Origin: Dipteris shenzhenensis
Lineage: Eukaryota; Polypodiophyta; Polypodiopsida; Gleicheniales
Direction: 5' to 3' (one strand)
DNA: 64,000 nt
NCBI GenBank assembly: GCA_047967505.1
Contig: CM106539.1
Made by a program: the position numbers and the translations under genes. The notes under the pieces are model-generated. The model did not search any database and was not told the origin of the DNA. It saw only the letters and a program-made list of their open reading frames with translations. Of the stretch, positions 1 through 10,887 are shown piece by piece; the first letter of the stretch is position 1, and every line of letters starts with the position of its first letter.

Positions 1-442
1 TGGCTGCGACAAACTATGGACGTATCTGTAAAAAATGATCTGTGGCGAATGTAGACAAAGATGGTGATGTGAAGAGTAATTGTTTATCTCGTCGACCTTC
101 CTCTTCTATCTTGTGCATAGAAGTTTCTCATATTGCTACTATGGATGGCAAGTGGAAAAGACTAGCCCTGGCAAAAGGAGCATGGGTACTAATATAACCC
201 AACAAGAGGAAGAAACCACAATCATCTAACGTCTTCTAGGCTTCTTAGAAGGGTAGAGTAAAAGGTTTCAGAATCAAAGAAGGGAAGAGGTTTGTAAATG
301 AAATCCTGATACAACATGTCTATATGCTTGTATTGCAAGATTATCCAACATATCTTCCATAACATAGACCCAATTGTAAGCTTTTATTTTGAGTGAGTTT
401 GTATTTGAACCAAATTTTTGGTTGGTTCATTATATCTTGATA
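1..442. other. No recognisable feature
   Basis: I see no open frame with family motifs, no repeat and no RNA gene in this first stretch. All frames are interrupted and the composition is ordinary AT-rich plant intergenic sequence. Confidence 0.5.
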
Positions 443-933
443 TCACCTCTTGGCTTGTTTTAGACATATATCCTTCATCGTATGAGGAGTAGTAGCCAAC
501 GGAGTGCATATTGGGTTTCTTTGATGTTCTACACGGAGCCATCGAAGAGCGACAATATCAAGGTAGACTTGCAACGCAGTTGGCTCAATCGAGTATATAT
601 TTTTAGGACCACTTTTACCAATTACTAAACAAGGATGATACTTATGGTGTATTGCAAGAACAAGATATTCCATCATGGAATACAATTGATTGGCCTGTTT
701 TAGATGGCATGATAACAGAAGCATATAGAGCTAAGCTGTTTGTAGAAGTGTAGAATTCTTTGAGACCAAACATTGCCACGAGAATAGTCAAAATAAACAT
801 TTTCATGCCACTTACAATATTTGTAGATCTTTTTCATGATTTTCCAATGAAGGTTTGCAAGACCATGTTGACTTTTAAGCAAAAGGAGACGATGGCATTC
901 CAAACTTTCTAGATGCTGATTGGGACAGGACAA
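443..933 (-). CDS. Two overlapping short open frames, unrecognised
   Basis: Two minus-strand open frames of 77 and 93 codons overlap here in different frames, so they could be one frameshifted sequence. The upstream one has a run of Tyr, Lys and Trp residues (IYKYCKWHENVYFDY) that looks protein-like rather than random, but I recognise no family. They lie downstream of the H3-Ulp1 pseudogene on the same strand and might be a decayed later exon of the same transposon-like unit. That is conjecture. Neither is likely to be a functional gene. Confidence 0.15.
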
Positions 934-944
934 CTACCAGCAAT

Positions 945-1252
945 ATGTATTGTGAGGTTCTCCATAACTCACTCCAAGTGAAATATATGATTTCATCTCA
1001 AAACTACATACTTTTTTTGTACTACAAACGAAGTAGGATGATTGGTTTAGAACTTGTGCCACTGGATCAAGGTGAGAACTGTTTTGGTCCAAAAAATGGT
1101 TTAATTAAAATCACAGTCACTAAGAATGGAAGTGTGCTGAGCATCATCTCACTCAAGCAATGTTGCACCCTCTCTCAATTACGTAATGACATTTTGACAG
1201 AGTCGGAGCGCACTGTCTCTGAAGGATTTTTGTTTGTTCTCAACAACAAAAA
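945..1252 (+). CDS. Unrecognised ORF, possibly ubiquitin-like (beta-grasp) exon
   Basis: A plus-strand frame whose better-looking part begins at an internal Met (MIGLELVPLDQG) and runs to FLFVLNNKK, where AAG|GTGAAG could be a splice donor. The strand-helix-strand spacing resembles a ubiquitin-like fold: ITVTKNGSVLSIISL, then TLSQLRNDI, then FLFVLNNKKV. This is shape similarity only; no Gly-Gly tail is visible and I could not assemble a convincing next exon. It is read on the strand opposite the Ulp1-like gene. It may equally be an unrelated transposon ORF. Confidence 0.2.
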
Positions 1253-1704
1253 GGTGAAGCAGATTTTTAAGATTTTTTTCTATTTAATTATTTAAGTTAC
1301 AATTTTGACATTGTATTTATTTGCAAATTCTACAAATAAGAGAAAGTACAATAAAGTGCAAAGATCTTGTGATGAATGCAATTATTGAGATAGATCAAAG
1401 CTCATGATATCAGGTAATGTTTTAAGTGATTTGAAATTTAAACTAATAACAAAGTCTATATTTAATTTAAACTTGTTGCTTTGCAGATATCAAAGACTTT
1501 AATTATGTTCATGTGGTTGGGATGGAATGAGGTATACCAAGCTATTATTAAAAAGAAACCACATTTTTTTGCAGGCAAATTTGAAACCTATATACTAAAT
1601 TACATCAAATTCTTAGGATAATAGCTGTTGTTTTGTCACAAAATTGTGTTACAAGAATATATTTGTCAAGAGAAGTTAAATGACATGGACTGTATCTACT
1701 ACAG

Positions 1705-1941
1705 ATGATAAACATCCATAAGCTTGCATTAAACATGCCATGGCATATCCACTTCATTCAAGGAGTTTACTGCTCAATGGAGGCTCTATGGGAGGGTTTG
1801 AGAAAGATTGCTGAGAAGGCTAATGCTCGAAATAAATGTGTTCCTGCTTCTCCTCTAGTTGTTCCTCCTTGTGAGCGCCCTCTTGTGTATTCTACTCATC
1901 CACCTTCACCTGCTCCTGAATCTTCTCCTCATCAACTTTAA
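1705..1941 (+). CDS. Short proline-rich ORF, unrecognised
   Basis: A 78-codon open frame preceded by a plausible 3' splice site (ctactacag). It has a helical start (SMEALWEGLRKIAEKANARNK) and then a Pro-rich tail. It could be a later exon of the ORF at 945-1252, but the reading frames between them do not connect cleanly. Its 3' half lies opposite the Lys/Glu-rich minus-strand ORF at 1892-2107, and at most one of the two is likely to be real there. Confidence 0.15.
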   Translation: MINIHKLALNMPWHIHFIQGVYCSMEALWEGLRKIAEKANARNKCVPASPLVVPPCERPLVYSTHPPSPAPESSPHQL

Positions 1942-2107
1942 CTGGCTCCTGCTTTACTGGCTCCTCATCCACCATCAGTGGCCCCTGCTTTGGGTGCCCT
2001 TTAACAAAAGAACTAGATCCAACACAAATGGGCTTCTTTTTTTGCTTCTCTTTAGGAGCCTTCTTTGCATACTTGAGCAGATTTTCAATTGTAAGAGCTA
2101 TATCCAT
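1892..2107 (-). CDS. Lys/Glu-rich tail with SUMO-consensus-like motifs
   Basis: A minus-strand frame of 71 codons, lysine-rich at first and then acidic. It contains the repeated motifs VKQE, VKVD and VKVD, which fit the psi-K-x-E/D SUMO-acceptor consensus. It lies immediately downstream of the Ulp1-like catalytic exon and in the same unspliced frame, but is separated from it by a TGA and a TAA. The intron I would predict (2142-2227) does not restore the join. It may be the C-terminal tail of the H3-Ulp1 protein or a separate exon. The low-complexity acidic repeat makes coding origin plausible, not certain. Confidence 0.3.
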   Translation of the reverse strand: MDIALTIENLLKYAKKAPKEKQKKKPICVGSSSFVKGHPKQGPLMVDEEPVKQEPVKVDEEKIQEQVKVDE

Positions 2108-2227
2108 TTATATCAATGGATGTGTAGCTGTCCTCTTGAAGCTGTTAGGAGAGAGAAATGTATAAGAAATTCATTGTGACATCTTGTCATTATGTATAAG
2201 ATATGCAATGAAGATCTTCATATTTAC

Positions 2228-3862
2228 CATCTCTGGTATTTGTGCTCTAAAAAAAGTGTCTAGCATGTACTTGGCATGGAAAAATGTTCTCCACCCACAT
2301 GAATTAGGATGGTCTTATTGTGGTGCTTGCACAAGGATATCATCATTGAGAGATGGCTGTGAAGAAATATGCATCAAGTTTGTGGAAAAGGAAATAGTTC
2401 TCTCACTAGCATATTAACAATTTGAATGGTGTCTAATAAATTTACATTGGGAGGTCATAAATCCAATGTAGTGAAAAGTCTCTTCAGACACTTGCAATAT
2501 ATATTTTGAAAGTCATCAATGGTACAAAGCTAATAAATAAATTAAAAGATAAAGGATGAAAACAACATACAGATTCAATCCTTTATGGGTTCCATATAGA
2601 GAGTTGATTTTAAAGCACTGCCTTGTCTTTAGATCTACACAAACTAGGCTCCAATGGTTGCTACAAGAGAAGAAAAATACATTAATGATTCTCTACTAAG
2701 AGACAAATATGTATGCTAATACAATTTAATCACGCACCTTGCATTGAAAGCAAATAACAAGAGCGTAACATTTTTGAAGTTGCACTATGTAAACCACTTC
2801 TTCAACTCAGTTGGTGCAACCCTTGGATCTTTGAGTTTTACAGAGAAGGTAGTATAAATTATAAATACTTCACACTGGGCTTCCTAATGCAATTCATTCC
2901 TATACATACTATTCAAGAAAACATCAGCTGTATCAATGAAGAGGAAGAGTTCTTGAACAAGGTTTATGTATAGTCCCCCAATATCCAAAATCAATTGCTA
3001 AGCACTTTAACATTATTAATACTATATCAAATATGAAAACATCTTTAAAAATTTACTAAAGGACATCGATGATAATCTGATTAGTGACCCACTCATTCTT
3101 TGATTTGAGTGCATTTATGCATTTAGTTGTCATGGTAATGTCTCTTGCCTCAACTATAGTCACGTAAGAAATTAAAAATCTAGAACCCAACTCAGCTAGC
3201 CTTTGACAATTTATCGAATCTCTTAAAGTTGCCTCGTGAATAAATTGCTGGTTGCTTTTCTCCTTTTCTAGTGCAATGTACTCTTCATAGGTAGCCTTGG
3301 CCCTTGTGTCTCTGTTATGTGTCACTTCTTGTACTTGAATGCCCTCATCCTTTGGCTATCGGGTTGGTGGAACCAATAAGATGTCTCTCATTTTTTTATC
3401 CACCCAATGAGTGGGATGAAGGAGCTTGTCATATCTATATCTTACCCTCTTCACCGTCTCAATATCTTTAACCATCAGTGTGACTCTATATGCATGGGCA
3501 GCTACAAGCATTCCATCCTGAAAAAACTCTATCATATAATCTTCAGCAGCTTCTTGAAGAGTATACAAAGCTATTCTCTGCCATTGATGTTCAAAATTCC
3601 AATCTTAAACACAAATTCTCTTGACAAGCCTTTGGAATGGGGCTTTTGGGATAGCAAATCCCATGGCCAATTGTGCTTTTCTAATCTCTCTTAGTGCCAC
3701 TGTTTTTTGCTTAAACCTCCTTAGTTTAGCTTGCTTGAGTACATGCACTGATTTGCCCTTCCTTTGGTGACGGCCCCTTTGAGATGCTTCTACTTTGGCA
3801 GCAACTATTGCGATGTTAGGACCTTTTCCATGTTTTCTTGCTGTAGATTTGGTCCTTGCCAT
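2228..3862 (-). pseudogene. Histone H3-like / Ulp1 (C48) protease fusion, decayed
   Basis: Exon A (3862-3065, 266 codons) starts exactly as a histone H3, MARTK then STARK, keeping Lys4 and Lys9. It shows TVALREIRK, PFQRLV, LQEAAEDY and RVTLMVKDIE in H3 order. Loop 1 ends in Trp and alpha-2 reads AAED, both CENH3-like. About 125 charged residues follow. A 67-bp phase-0 intron (2998-3064, weak donor GTCCTT) leads to exon B (2997-2738). A 77-bp GT-AG intron leads to exon C (2660-2571) with NHWSLVCVD, the Ulp1 catalytic-His motif (His codon 2656-2654). A further exon (from 2405) has a Gln, then NSCGW, the catalytic-Cys motif (2303-2295). The catalytic Asp position reads Asn (KINSL). In-frame stops lie at 3605-3607, 3356-3358, 2884-2886, 2785-2787 and 2316-2318, all TAA or TAG. 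The first falls where H3 has Gln76. The fold calls are solid; that both belong to one protein is inferred from strand, spacing and splice phase. Confidence 0.7.
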
Positions 3863-4158
3863 ATCCAATCTTCTTTACTAAAAAAACATCAAACACAATC
3901 CTCAAAGCACCAAGAGAGGTTGTAAGATTGCAAACCACTATAGAACATATGCAAACCATGCTCAACAAAGAGATTTAGAATTACACCATAGTACACCAAC
4001 ATACCAAACCACTTTCTTATGCAACTTTACATGTTAAGCAAGCAAATTAGTCATATGTTATAGAACATGCAAACACTAGAGAAGATGCTTCAAACAATGG
4101 AAAATATGCTAAAGAAATCTTTTTTAAACAATATACTCTAAGCAATACCAACATACTA

Positions 4159-4444
4159 AAATCGCTTTTTAAAGCAACTTCACATGTAAAAAATGTTTGA
4201 AAAAGCGATTTCAAGTGTCATACACTAGCCGTCAAGGATGAATTCACTTCTTGGAAATATTTTCAAGTAATGAGTAGCAATGTTTATGAAATATGCTCAA
4301 AAAAGCAATTTTGTGTGAGATGACTTGCTAGGAAGCATGAAATCGCTTTTTGAGCGGAGCTTGAGTTCTAACTTGCAATGTCTTCAAATCATGCTAAAAA
4401 AAGCAATATGTCACAACCTGTTGTGGAGGATGAAATCGCTTTTT
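4159..4444. repeat. Array of AAATCGCTTTTT motifs in both orientations
   Basis: Exact 12-mers AAATCGCTTTTT occur at 4159, 4340 and 4433, and the inverse AAAAAGCGATTT at 4200. Degenerate inverse copies (AAAAAAGCAATT type) lie near 4299 and 4396. Short motifs in direct and inverted orientation a few hundred bases from a gene start resemble the subterminal transposase-binding repeats of CACTA/Spm elements. The array sits about 300-580 bp upstream of the H3-Ulp1 start. I found no CACTA terminus, so the assignment is tentative. Confidence 0.45.
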
Positions 4445-4610
4445 AAAACACAAAACATGATGTTTTTGTAATGGTACCATACACTTAAATAATTATGTTG
4501 AACAACTCTATTTTCTATACGATGACTTCTTGAAAGACTTGAAATGGCTTCTTTGAGCATTTTTTTCAAACATTGATAACAAACAAAAAAACGAACAAGG
4601 AAACAAGGTT

Positions 4611-4998
4611 GGAAAGAAGACAAACCTATGTGGCTAGGCATGAAGAGTCCCTGAGTTTAAGAAATAAGTCAAAATTGAGTTCACAAAAGAGGCTAACCAT
4701 GAGAGCTATTACACAAAATTTCTTCGAGTAACCACAGACGAGTGACACAGTCTAATGTTGTATTTGAAGACTAGAGTGTAGACTACATAAAGCATTCACA
4801 CCACAAGTCGGCTAATTCATGACTTATCCAATGTCTAAAGAGTGAAGACAAAGGTTGGAAAGAAGACTTGGAAAGAAGACAAAGCTATGTGGCTAGGCAT
4901 GAAGAGTCCCTGAGTTAAAGAAATTGGCTACATCCAACCATGAGAGTGGTGCGGTCTCATAGTAAGTCAAAATTGAGTTCACAAAGGAGGCTAACAAA
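4611..4998. repeat. Local duplication, period about 258 bp
   Basis: The block beginning GGAAAGAAGACAAA at about 4611 recurs at about 4869, including the shared GCATGAAGAGTCCCTGAG and AAAATTGAGTTCACAAA segments. The second copy carries an internal insertion. No coding content is evident. Confidence 0.6.
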
Positions 4999-5438
4999 AG
5001 AATCGACTGTCCAATATGAGCACCAGAGCATGAGGAGAGAGACCCAGCCTCGCTACCCCAAGGATTGAAGTTCATTATTATGCAGTGCCGAAGGATGAAC
5101 CACTGGTAATTGGCTAAGGCATTCCAGAATATTAGCAAGCAAGGATCCATCATGGCAAATGGAGTCAAGCACTCGTCTAGAGAGATCTTGGACCTAGAAT
5201 GGTTAGTCATTTCATCCATTGATCCTCAACAAGAACATGAGGATTATGATAATGAAAAAAGAGAAAGTCTTCTTCAATACTCAGCCATTTCCTTCTATTG
5301 GAGATAGATGCCATCGAGCACCTAAAGGGGTGAACATAGAGCAATAAAGGCAATTAGCCCGAGTTCCTCTACCTATGGATAAAAGGCCTGTATAGTCAGG
5401 AGGTTCACCACTCAATTGACCTTCGACAAATAAAAGGC

Positions 5439-5960
5439 ATGCAACTCTTCCTATGGATCAACTTAGAATCAATCGTCAATGATCTCTTGCACGAAGGTGG
5501 GTATGATGACAGATGGAGGTTTGTAGACTCTGTTCTTTTGAGGGGACATCATTTGTACCCGATATATGGAGCTGACCTAATGGAAGATTCAGGGGAGCAA
5601 ATAGGGAAATCAAAGGCCCTATCAAATATTAAGGTAAAGTTCTAGAATTTCAAAGGTACCGATGTGACGAAAACCCATATAGCCATCTTCAAATTTTTTT
5701 ATGAGTGTGTCATATAAATGGTGCCACAATAGGTGAAGGATACATGGACTATTTCCATTTTACCTTGATTAAAAATGCACAGAGATGGTTCAACCAATTC
5801 CAATTAGGTATTTCCTTGATTGATATGCTATGTCTGAAGCATTCTTGCATCGTTCAGGCATGAAATTAATGAAGAATATGTCTGAGCGAATTGAAACAAA
5901 ATAGACATGAGCCAGTCAAAGGATTTGTGCTTCAGATGCGAGCTCTTATCAATTATGGTT
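5439..5960 (+). pseudogene. Ty3/gypsy gag fragment
   Basis: A 68-codon frame ends at a TAG (5643-5645) and the same protein continues past it: FKGTDVTKTHIAIFKFFYECV, then in another frame KNAQRWFNQFQLG and KGFVLQMRALINYG. These are the usual blocks of plant gypsy gag (the retrotransposon gag domain that assembles virus-like particles): target-binding start, the W-F hydrophobic core and the EPVKxFVxRMRAL-type helix. At least one stop and one frameshift break it. There is no protease, RT or integrase after it, so this is an isolated fragment. Confidence 0.5.
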
Positions 5961-8110
5961 AGCTATGTATGTGTGTGTGTGAGTGTGATAAAAGAAGATA
6001 ACAACAAAATAACTCAAAGCTTGGGGTTGCTGCAGCAGCTGAGGTGAAACCATATGATGACAATTGATTCAGTTATTCATAGTTGAGCAGATAGAGTTAA
6101 ACCAAATAGAGAAGTTGAAGTAAAAGCCAAACTTGTATCAACAAAGAAGTTTGTTACAACAAAGTTGAGAACTCAATAGCAAAATCCTAACCTAGCAAGC
6201 CAAGAGAGAGTCACACAAGTTTTGGTGGGTACAGAACACCCTAATCTTCTATGTCATCCACATATATATGTGTTTGAGTATTGTACATAATCGGGGTTAA
6301 GGTATAGTGGCCTTTAACCCCCACACATAGTCTCCCAAGGCCTCTCTTAACTTATTTACATACGTAATAAAGTGCTTACTATGTAGTATTTAGTAGTAAA
6401 CTGTTGAAGCAAAAGGCTGTAGGATCAATGAGACATAATCGATGTAGAAAAATAAATATGGGCTTCTACCTATATAATGAAATGTGTCAATGGATAGAGC
6501 ATGACGCTGTTCTCATAACTAGCTTACCATTCCTGCGAATACCACTCACATAGAGCCCACGTATTGTCTCGTTGGAGTTGAGCAATAGTGCTACACTGCA
6601 TTCAAATGTGAACCCTCATTATCATTCACAATCTGGAAGAAATTAGATGTACACATACTAAGCAAATAGCTTGGTCGTAAGCTCCCTTAGTATGGAAGCT
6701 CCCAACTTAGAGCTCGGTCATATGCTCCTTGAGCAAGCGAGCTATAGCTTAAGGGCTTGAAAGAGTTTGGGAAGGAGCTTAGAGAGCACAGGAAAACCAT
6801 CCAAGGAGCCCAACTACCCACCACAAGCTTGAAAGAGCAAGTATGCTCTCACCACTCTCGCTGTAGTGACATCGATGGGACTGTGCATTGGCAAAGTTAA
6901 AGCATAAGTCGCAATCTAATAGTGTTCCTGGGGTATGGGACTATGACAATTGTAGGTGACGTGCAGTAAAGTTTTGTGAAAGATCAAGCGAATCTCTAGA
7001 GTGTATATGGTGAAGTTTCTCAGGCTATAAGGTGAGCCATAGTGGAGTGATTTTTTGTATCACTCGGCCAGTTTCTCTTCTAGCTAGCCAAAAATTCCAT
7101 CGTATCTATAGAGAAGACTTATCTACACGATATCAAGTCCCACAATGCCACTTATATTCCAGTGGAGAAGGAGTCATAAAGTGTGGTACAAGGATCTTTA
7201 TGGCCTGCTTTCAAGTCCTAAAGTGGCTATAGTAGTTGCTTGCTCTCAGGTGGATACGTAACACCCGAGCACACACTATGCCACTAGCTTTGCAAAGAGG
7301 CTAAATATATAATATGTTATTATTGTTAGAGCAGATCAGCATGATGACACACTGCTATTGGAAGGTATCCCAGTGCATTGATAATTTGAAAAGCCATCAT
7401 GTGGCGAACCCCTTACAGGTGCAAAACAACTGCCATTCCTCATAACAAGGTCCAATAACCAGTTTCTGAAGGCCAAGGGGTAGTTGGAAGCCTTCACTGA
7501 AGAACCCCGGCTCTATAGCTCCCACGGTGGAAAATCTGGTATCGGAATAAAATACGATGAGAAGGCACATAGCCAGATATTGTTCTAAATGATGTTGACA
7601 GTCATTGACGATGCACATAGTCTAGTAGCTAGTGAATTGCAACACAGTAAATCCTCCGCCAAGTTTTTGCAGTTATACAAGACTCCAACCAAAGTTTAAG
7701 CAGTAGAAACCCATGTATCACACTACTAAGATATCGGTTTTTCTATCAAAGCTCAAACTGATAGAGTGTGATAGAGCTAGAACATAGTTTCTTCTACCAT
7801 TCGTAAAGAACTCAGCTAGTACCTAAAAATTACTGAGTGGACACATGTTGAGCACCTTATACCTAATCTTCATTTGTAGAGTAGAGTGGAGCATCCTAGT
7901 TGCCTTCGTCCCATTGCTCCCAACTCAGTAGCATGTAAGGGCTAAGGGGCAAGGAAGATGAGCGTTAGTCAAGGATAGAGCTTACTATAGTTTTTAGCTT
8001 AGGAGCCCTTGTAATGATATCAGTAGTTCACAAAGGTTCAAATGGGAGGGAGAATGTATGGGATAGATATAAACCATGTTGTATCACAAAGGTTACCAAA
8101 ATGAGATACA
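5961..8110. other. No gene seen
   Basis: Short open frames only, none with recognisable motifs. The stretch from about 6660 to 6850 repeats the words AGCTC and GCTTGA in a loose way. I find no LTR, terminal inverted repeat or RNA gene. Confidence 0.5.
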
Positions 8111-8142
8111 CCACCTAGAAATCATGGGTCCCCAATGGGGAG

Positions 8143-8157
8143 GGGTGTGTGTGTGTG

Positions 8158-8205
<48 letters not shown>

Positions 8206-8309
8206 TGACATATCTCTCAACTATTGAAGGTTGAGTCCACTTCGGTTCAACACTTGCGTCATGGGATATGCCTTAAAGGCATCTTGGGATTGTTCCTGCC
8301 ACATTAAAA

Positions 8310-8375
<66 letters not shown>

Positions 8376-8381
8376 CCTCCC

Positions 8382-8431
<50 letters not shown>

Positions 8432-8443
8432 CCCCCTCTCTCC

Positions 8444-8478
<35 letters not shown>

Positions 8479-8479
8479 C
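8143..8479. repeat. (GT)n and long interrupted (CT)n microsatellites
   Basis: A short GT run at about 8147-8158 leads into (CT)n at 8163-8201, then about 110 bp of unique sequence, then an interrupted CT tract at 8313-8479 with C-rich breaks. The unique spacer is shared, inverted, with 44990-45080, so the microsatellites belong to the end of the MULE family described at 8.5-10.2 kb rather than being independent. Confidence 0.9.
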
Positions 8480-8499
8480 TTGGTCTTTAGCAAAATTGT

Positions 8500-10240
8500 A
8501 CATGGCATGTGATTTGTAAACTCAAAAGCCTCGCATTCTATTTTTGCACGATGGGGGTTTAGGGTTTGTGCTTCAGTTTTGTGTAAGAAGAGGGTAAGAA
8601 GAAGAAACCATTATGAACAATAATACTTCTTTGAAAGTAGAACAAGCAATGCATTCAAGTCCATGCTAATCTCACATTTTTTTGGTGAATCGAACCCAAC
8701 ATTACAAAGGACACAATATTCCAAATTTATCCACGATATTGGTGTATGATACATAATTGCACCTGGAAGTATGTTCCAAGGAAAAAAGAAAATAAATAGT
8801 TTTGCTACATATTTGGGGTTCTAGAAAATGTTCTCTTGTTGCTGAAAATGACTTGCAAATTGTCATTTGAAAGCATGGGTTCGTATATGAACATGTTTGC
8901 ATTGGCATCCATCCCAAACACGCGGAGGTACACAAAATACAAATGCTTGCATGCAAGGAATGCATTCCCCTCCGTCACTCGATCAATGAAATCCTGACAA
9001 CTACATGTTGGGTTCTTAGCATCGTCGACATTATAACTTTCCCCCATCACTCTAGAGTTTTCAGTGTCTATCTTAAAAACTTCACATTTTAAGACTTTCA
9101 AAACTTTGTGGTCCTTTATTGTTGCTTCTAGAGCAAGGGTGGAATTGATCCTTGTAGCTACAGCTTTCGAGACTCCTGGTCGATATCTTGGTGTAGATGC
9201 ATTCAAATGACACTCTATCAGTGCCTTGTGTAGAACAAATCCTCCCGTCTCTAGGGAGTTTACCTCATTCAATGAGAGAAGATTATAATGTGCAATCAAA
9301 GAGACATAGTCAACATTCTTTAACTCAATTTCTCAGCAATGGGTGTGCTATGGAGCAGTGTGGTTTGACAATCTGATAATCGACCTACCAGAGCAAAGGG
9401 GGTTTGTACCTTCTAGTTCCCCCACACACATACTGCGACGATGAGATTTGCCAGGAAATGTCATTGTTGTCAACATTGTTTTTGTCTAGCAATGGCCGTC
9501 ATACTTTTGCTCCATGCCATCCACTGCAGTCGCTCCATGCAGTGTGGGTGGTAGTTCAAACACAACATTCCCGTTTTACATTGTCGGAACTTCCATGAAC
9601 TTCTCCCCACTGTGGTTGAATTGTGCAATAGTTGATGAAGTAGTCGATGATGCCCCCAAAAGACCTGATGTAAAATGACATGCTAATGACTACTTGAGGA
9701 CCCTCCATTGCGGCAACTATATCATTGTCATCACATCGATCAATACCATGCCATGGCCTCCTACTAGTTGTTCAACATGGCTTGAACTCGGCCTCGAGCT
9801 CGGGCTTCCTAGGCTAGCTGTGAGATCTATTGTGGGTGTAGCTTGTGCAATGGCTGCCTTCCCTCATGCTCAGAATGATGGGTCCAACTCACATGGTCTT
9901 TGCCTCAAATTGGTTGGGCTTTGGGTGAGATCTATTGTGGGTGGAGTGTGGGCAGGTGCTCTCTTTCCTCTCTCAAGCACATAGTCACGTGACAACTCCA
10001 TGTTCAGCATGCACAACTGCCCCAACCCACTCGCCTAAATGGCTTCCACTTGCATAGTCTGCAAGCGTCCATTTACATGTGTGATGGCCATCATACGAAT
10101 GCCCTTGCCTATCACAAGGTCATCCTCACTTAGCACTATGGTTCCACCATTTGTATATCATATCATTGGCTCCGAATTCAAATAGATCCGCACTTCGTTG
10201 AGGTTGCTAGACCCCGCACCAGTTGGGTCGGCCATTTCAA
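8500..10240 (-). pseudogene. Internally deleted MULE transposon copy with SWIM zinc finger
   Basis: The minus strand encodes a 164-codon frame (9299-8805) containing a SWIM zinc finger, CSCQDF followed by ACKH (C-x-C...C-x-H), typical of the C-terminus of Mutator-like transposases, where it is thought to help DNA binding. The same protein segment occurs on the plus strand at 44.0-44.5 kb. At the upstream end (about 10235) a frame opens MADPTGAGSSNLNE directly after a (CT)n leader, and looks like the protein's N-terminus. The catalytic middle present in the 42-44 kb copy is absent here, so this is a deletion derivative with several stops. Confidence 0.6.
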
Positions 10241-10247
10241 GAGGGAT

Positions 10248-10248
<1 letters not shown>

Positions 10249-10315
<67 letters not shown>
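10249..10315. repeat. (GA)n microsatellite
   Basis: An almost uninterrupted (GA)n of about 65 bp. On the minus strand it is a (CT)n leader ending just before the MADPTGAGSS start, so it marks the 5' end of the MULE-family transcript unit. Confidence 0.95.
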
Positions 10316-10319
<4 letters not shown>

Positions 10320-10887
10320 CAAAAAGCGAGGGTATGGAGGAGGAGTTGAGAGATAATGGGAGCTTGAGAGAGATGTGGGGGGGGGTACAAGGTCTTTATA
10401 TAGTTGATGTCTGACAAATAGCATTCAATGAGTATTTAATGCAAGAAAGGTGTAAGGGTGAAGATGCCATTTTTTGTAATTTGTTTGTTGTCAAATATTT
10501 TAAAAAATAGCTATACCCCCCACCTCCACCCCAAAAAACAAAAAGACCTTCATCTTGGCTCTTGGCACAACAATTGTAATTATGCAACAATTAGAAAGTG
10601 TAGGTGATTCGTGTGAAAGGCAAGCAAGCCCTTAGAAAAACATGAAAACTAGTCAAAATTATATATAAATTTTGCCAAACAGTTTAACAGCCATAACTTT
10701 TTTGTAGCAACTTTGATTTCCAATCTTCATGAGAGCACAACTAGATCTATGCAAAGATTTCGTGCAATCAGGGCCAAATTCGAAGTGGAAGGCCCTAAAA
10801 AAGGACCGACAAAGCAAGGTTGTATAAAATTTAGTGCTTTTTTTTTTTAATTTTTTGGAAATTGTTTTGGGAAAAAAAAAGGGGAAA

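Noticed and set aside
8231-8512. Long open frames of repeated Ser-Leu or Arg-Glu
   Set aside because: They are simply translations of (CT)n/(GA)n microsatellites on both strands; the same applies to similar frames at 10.2, 11.2, 44.8 and 45.0 kb.
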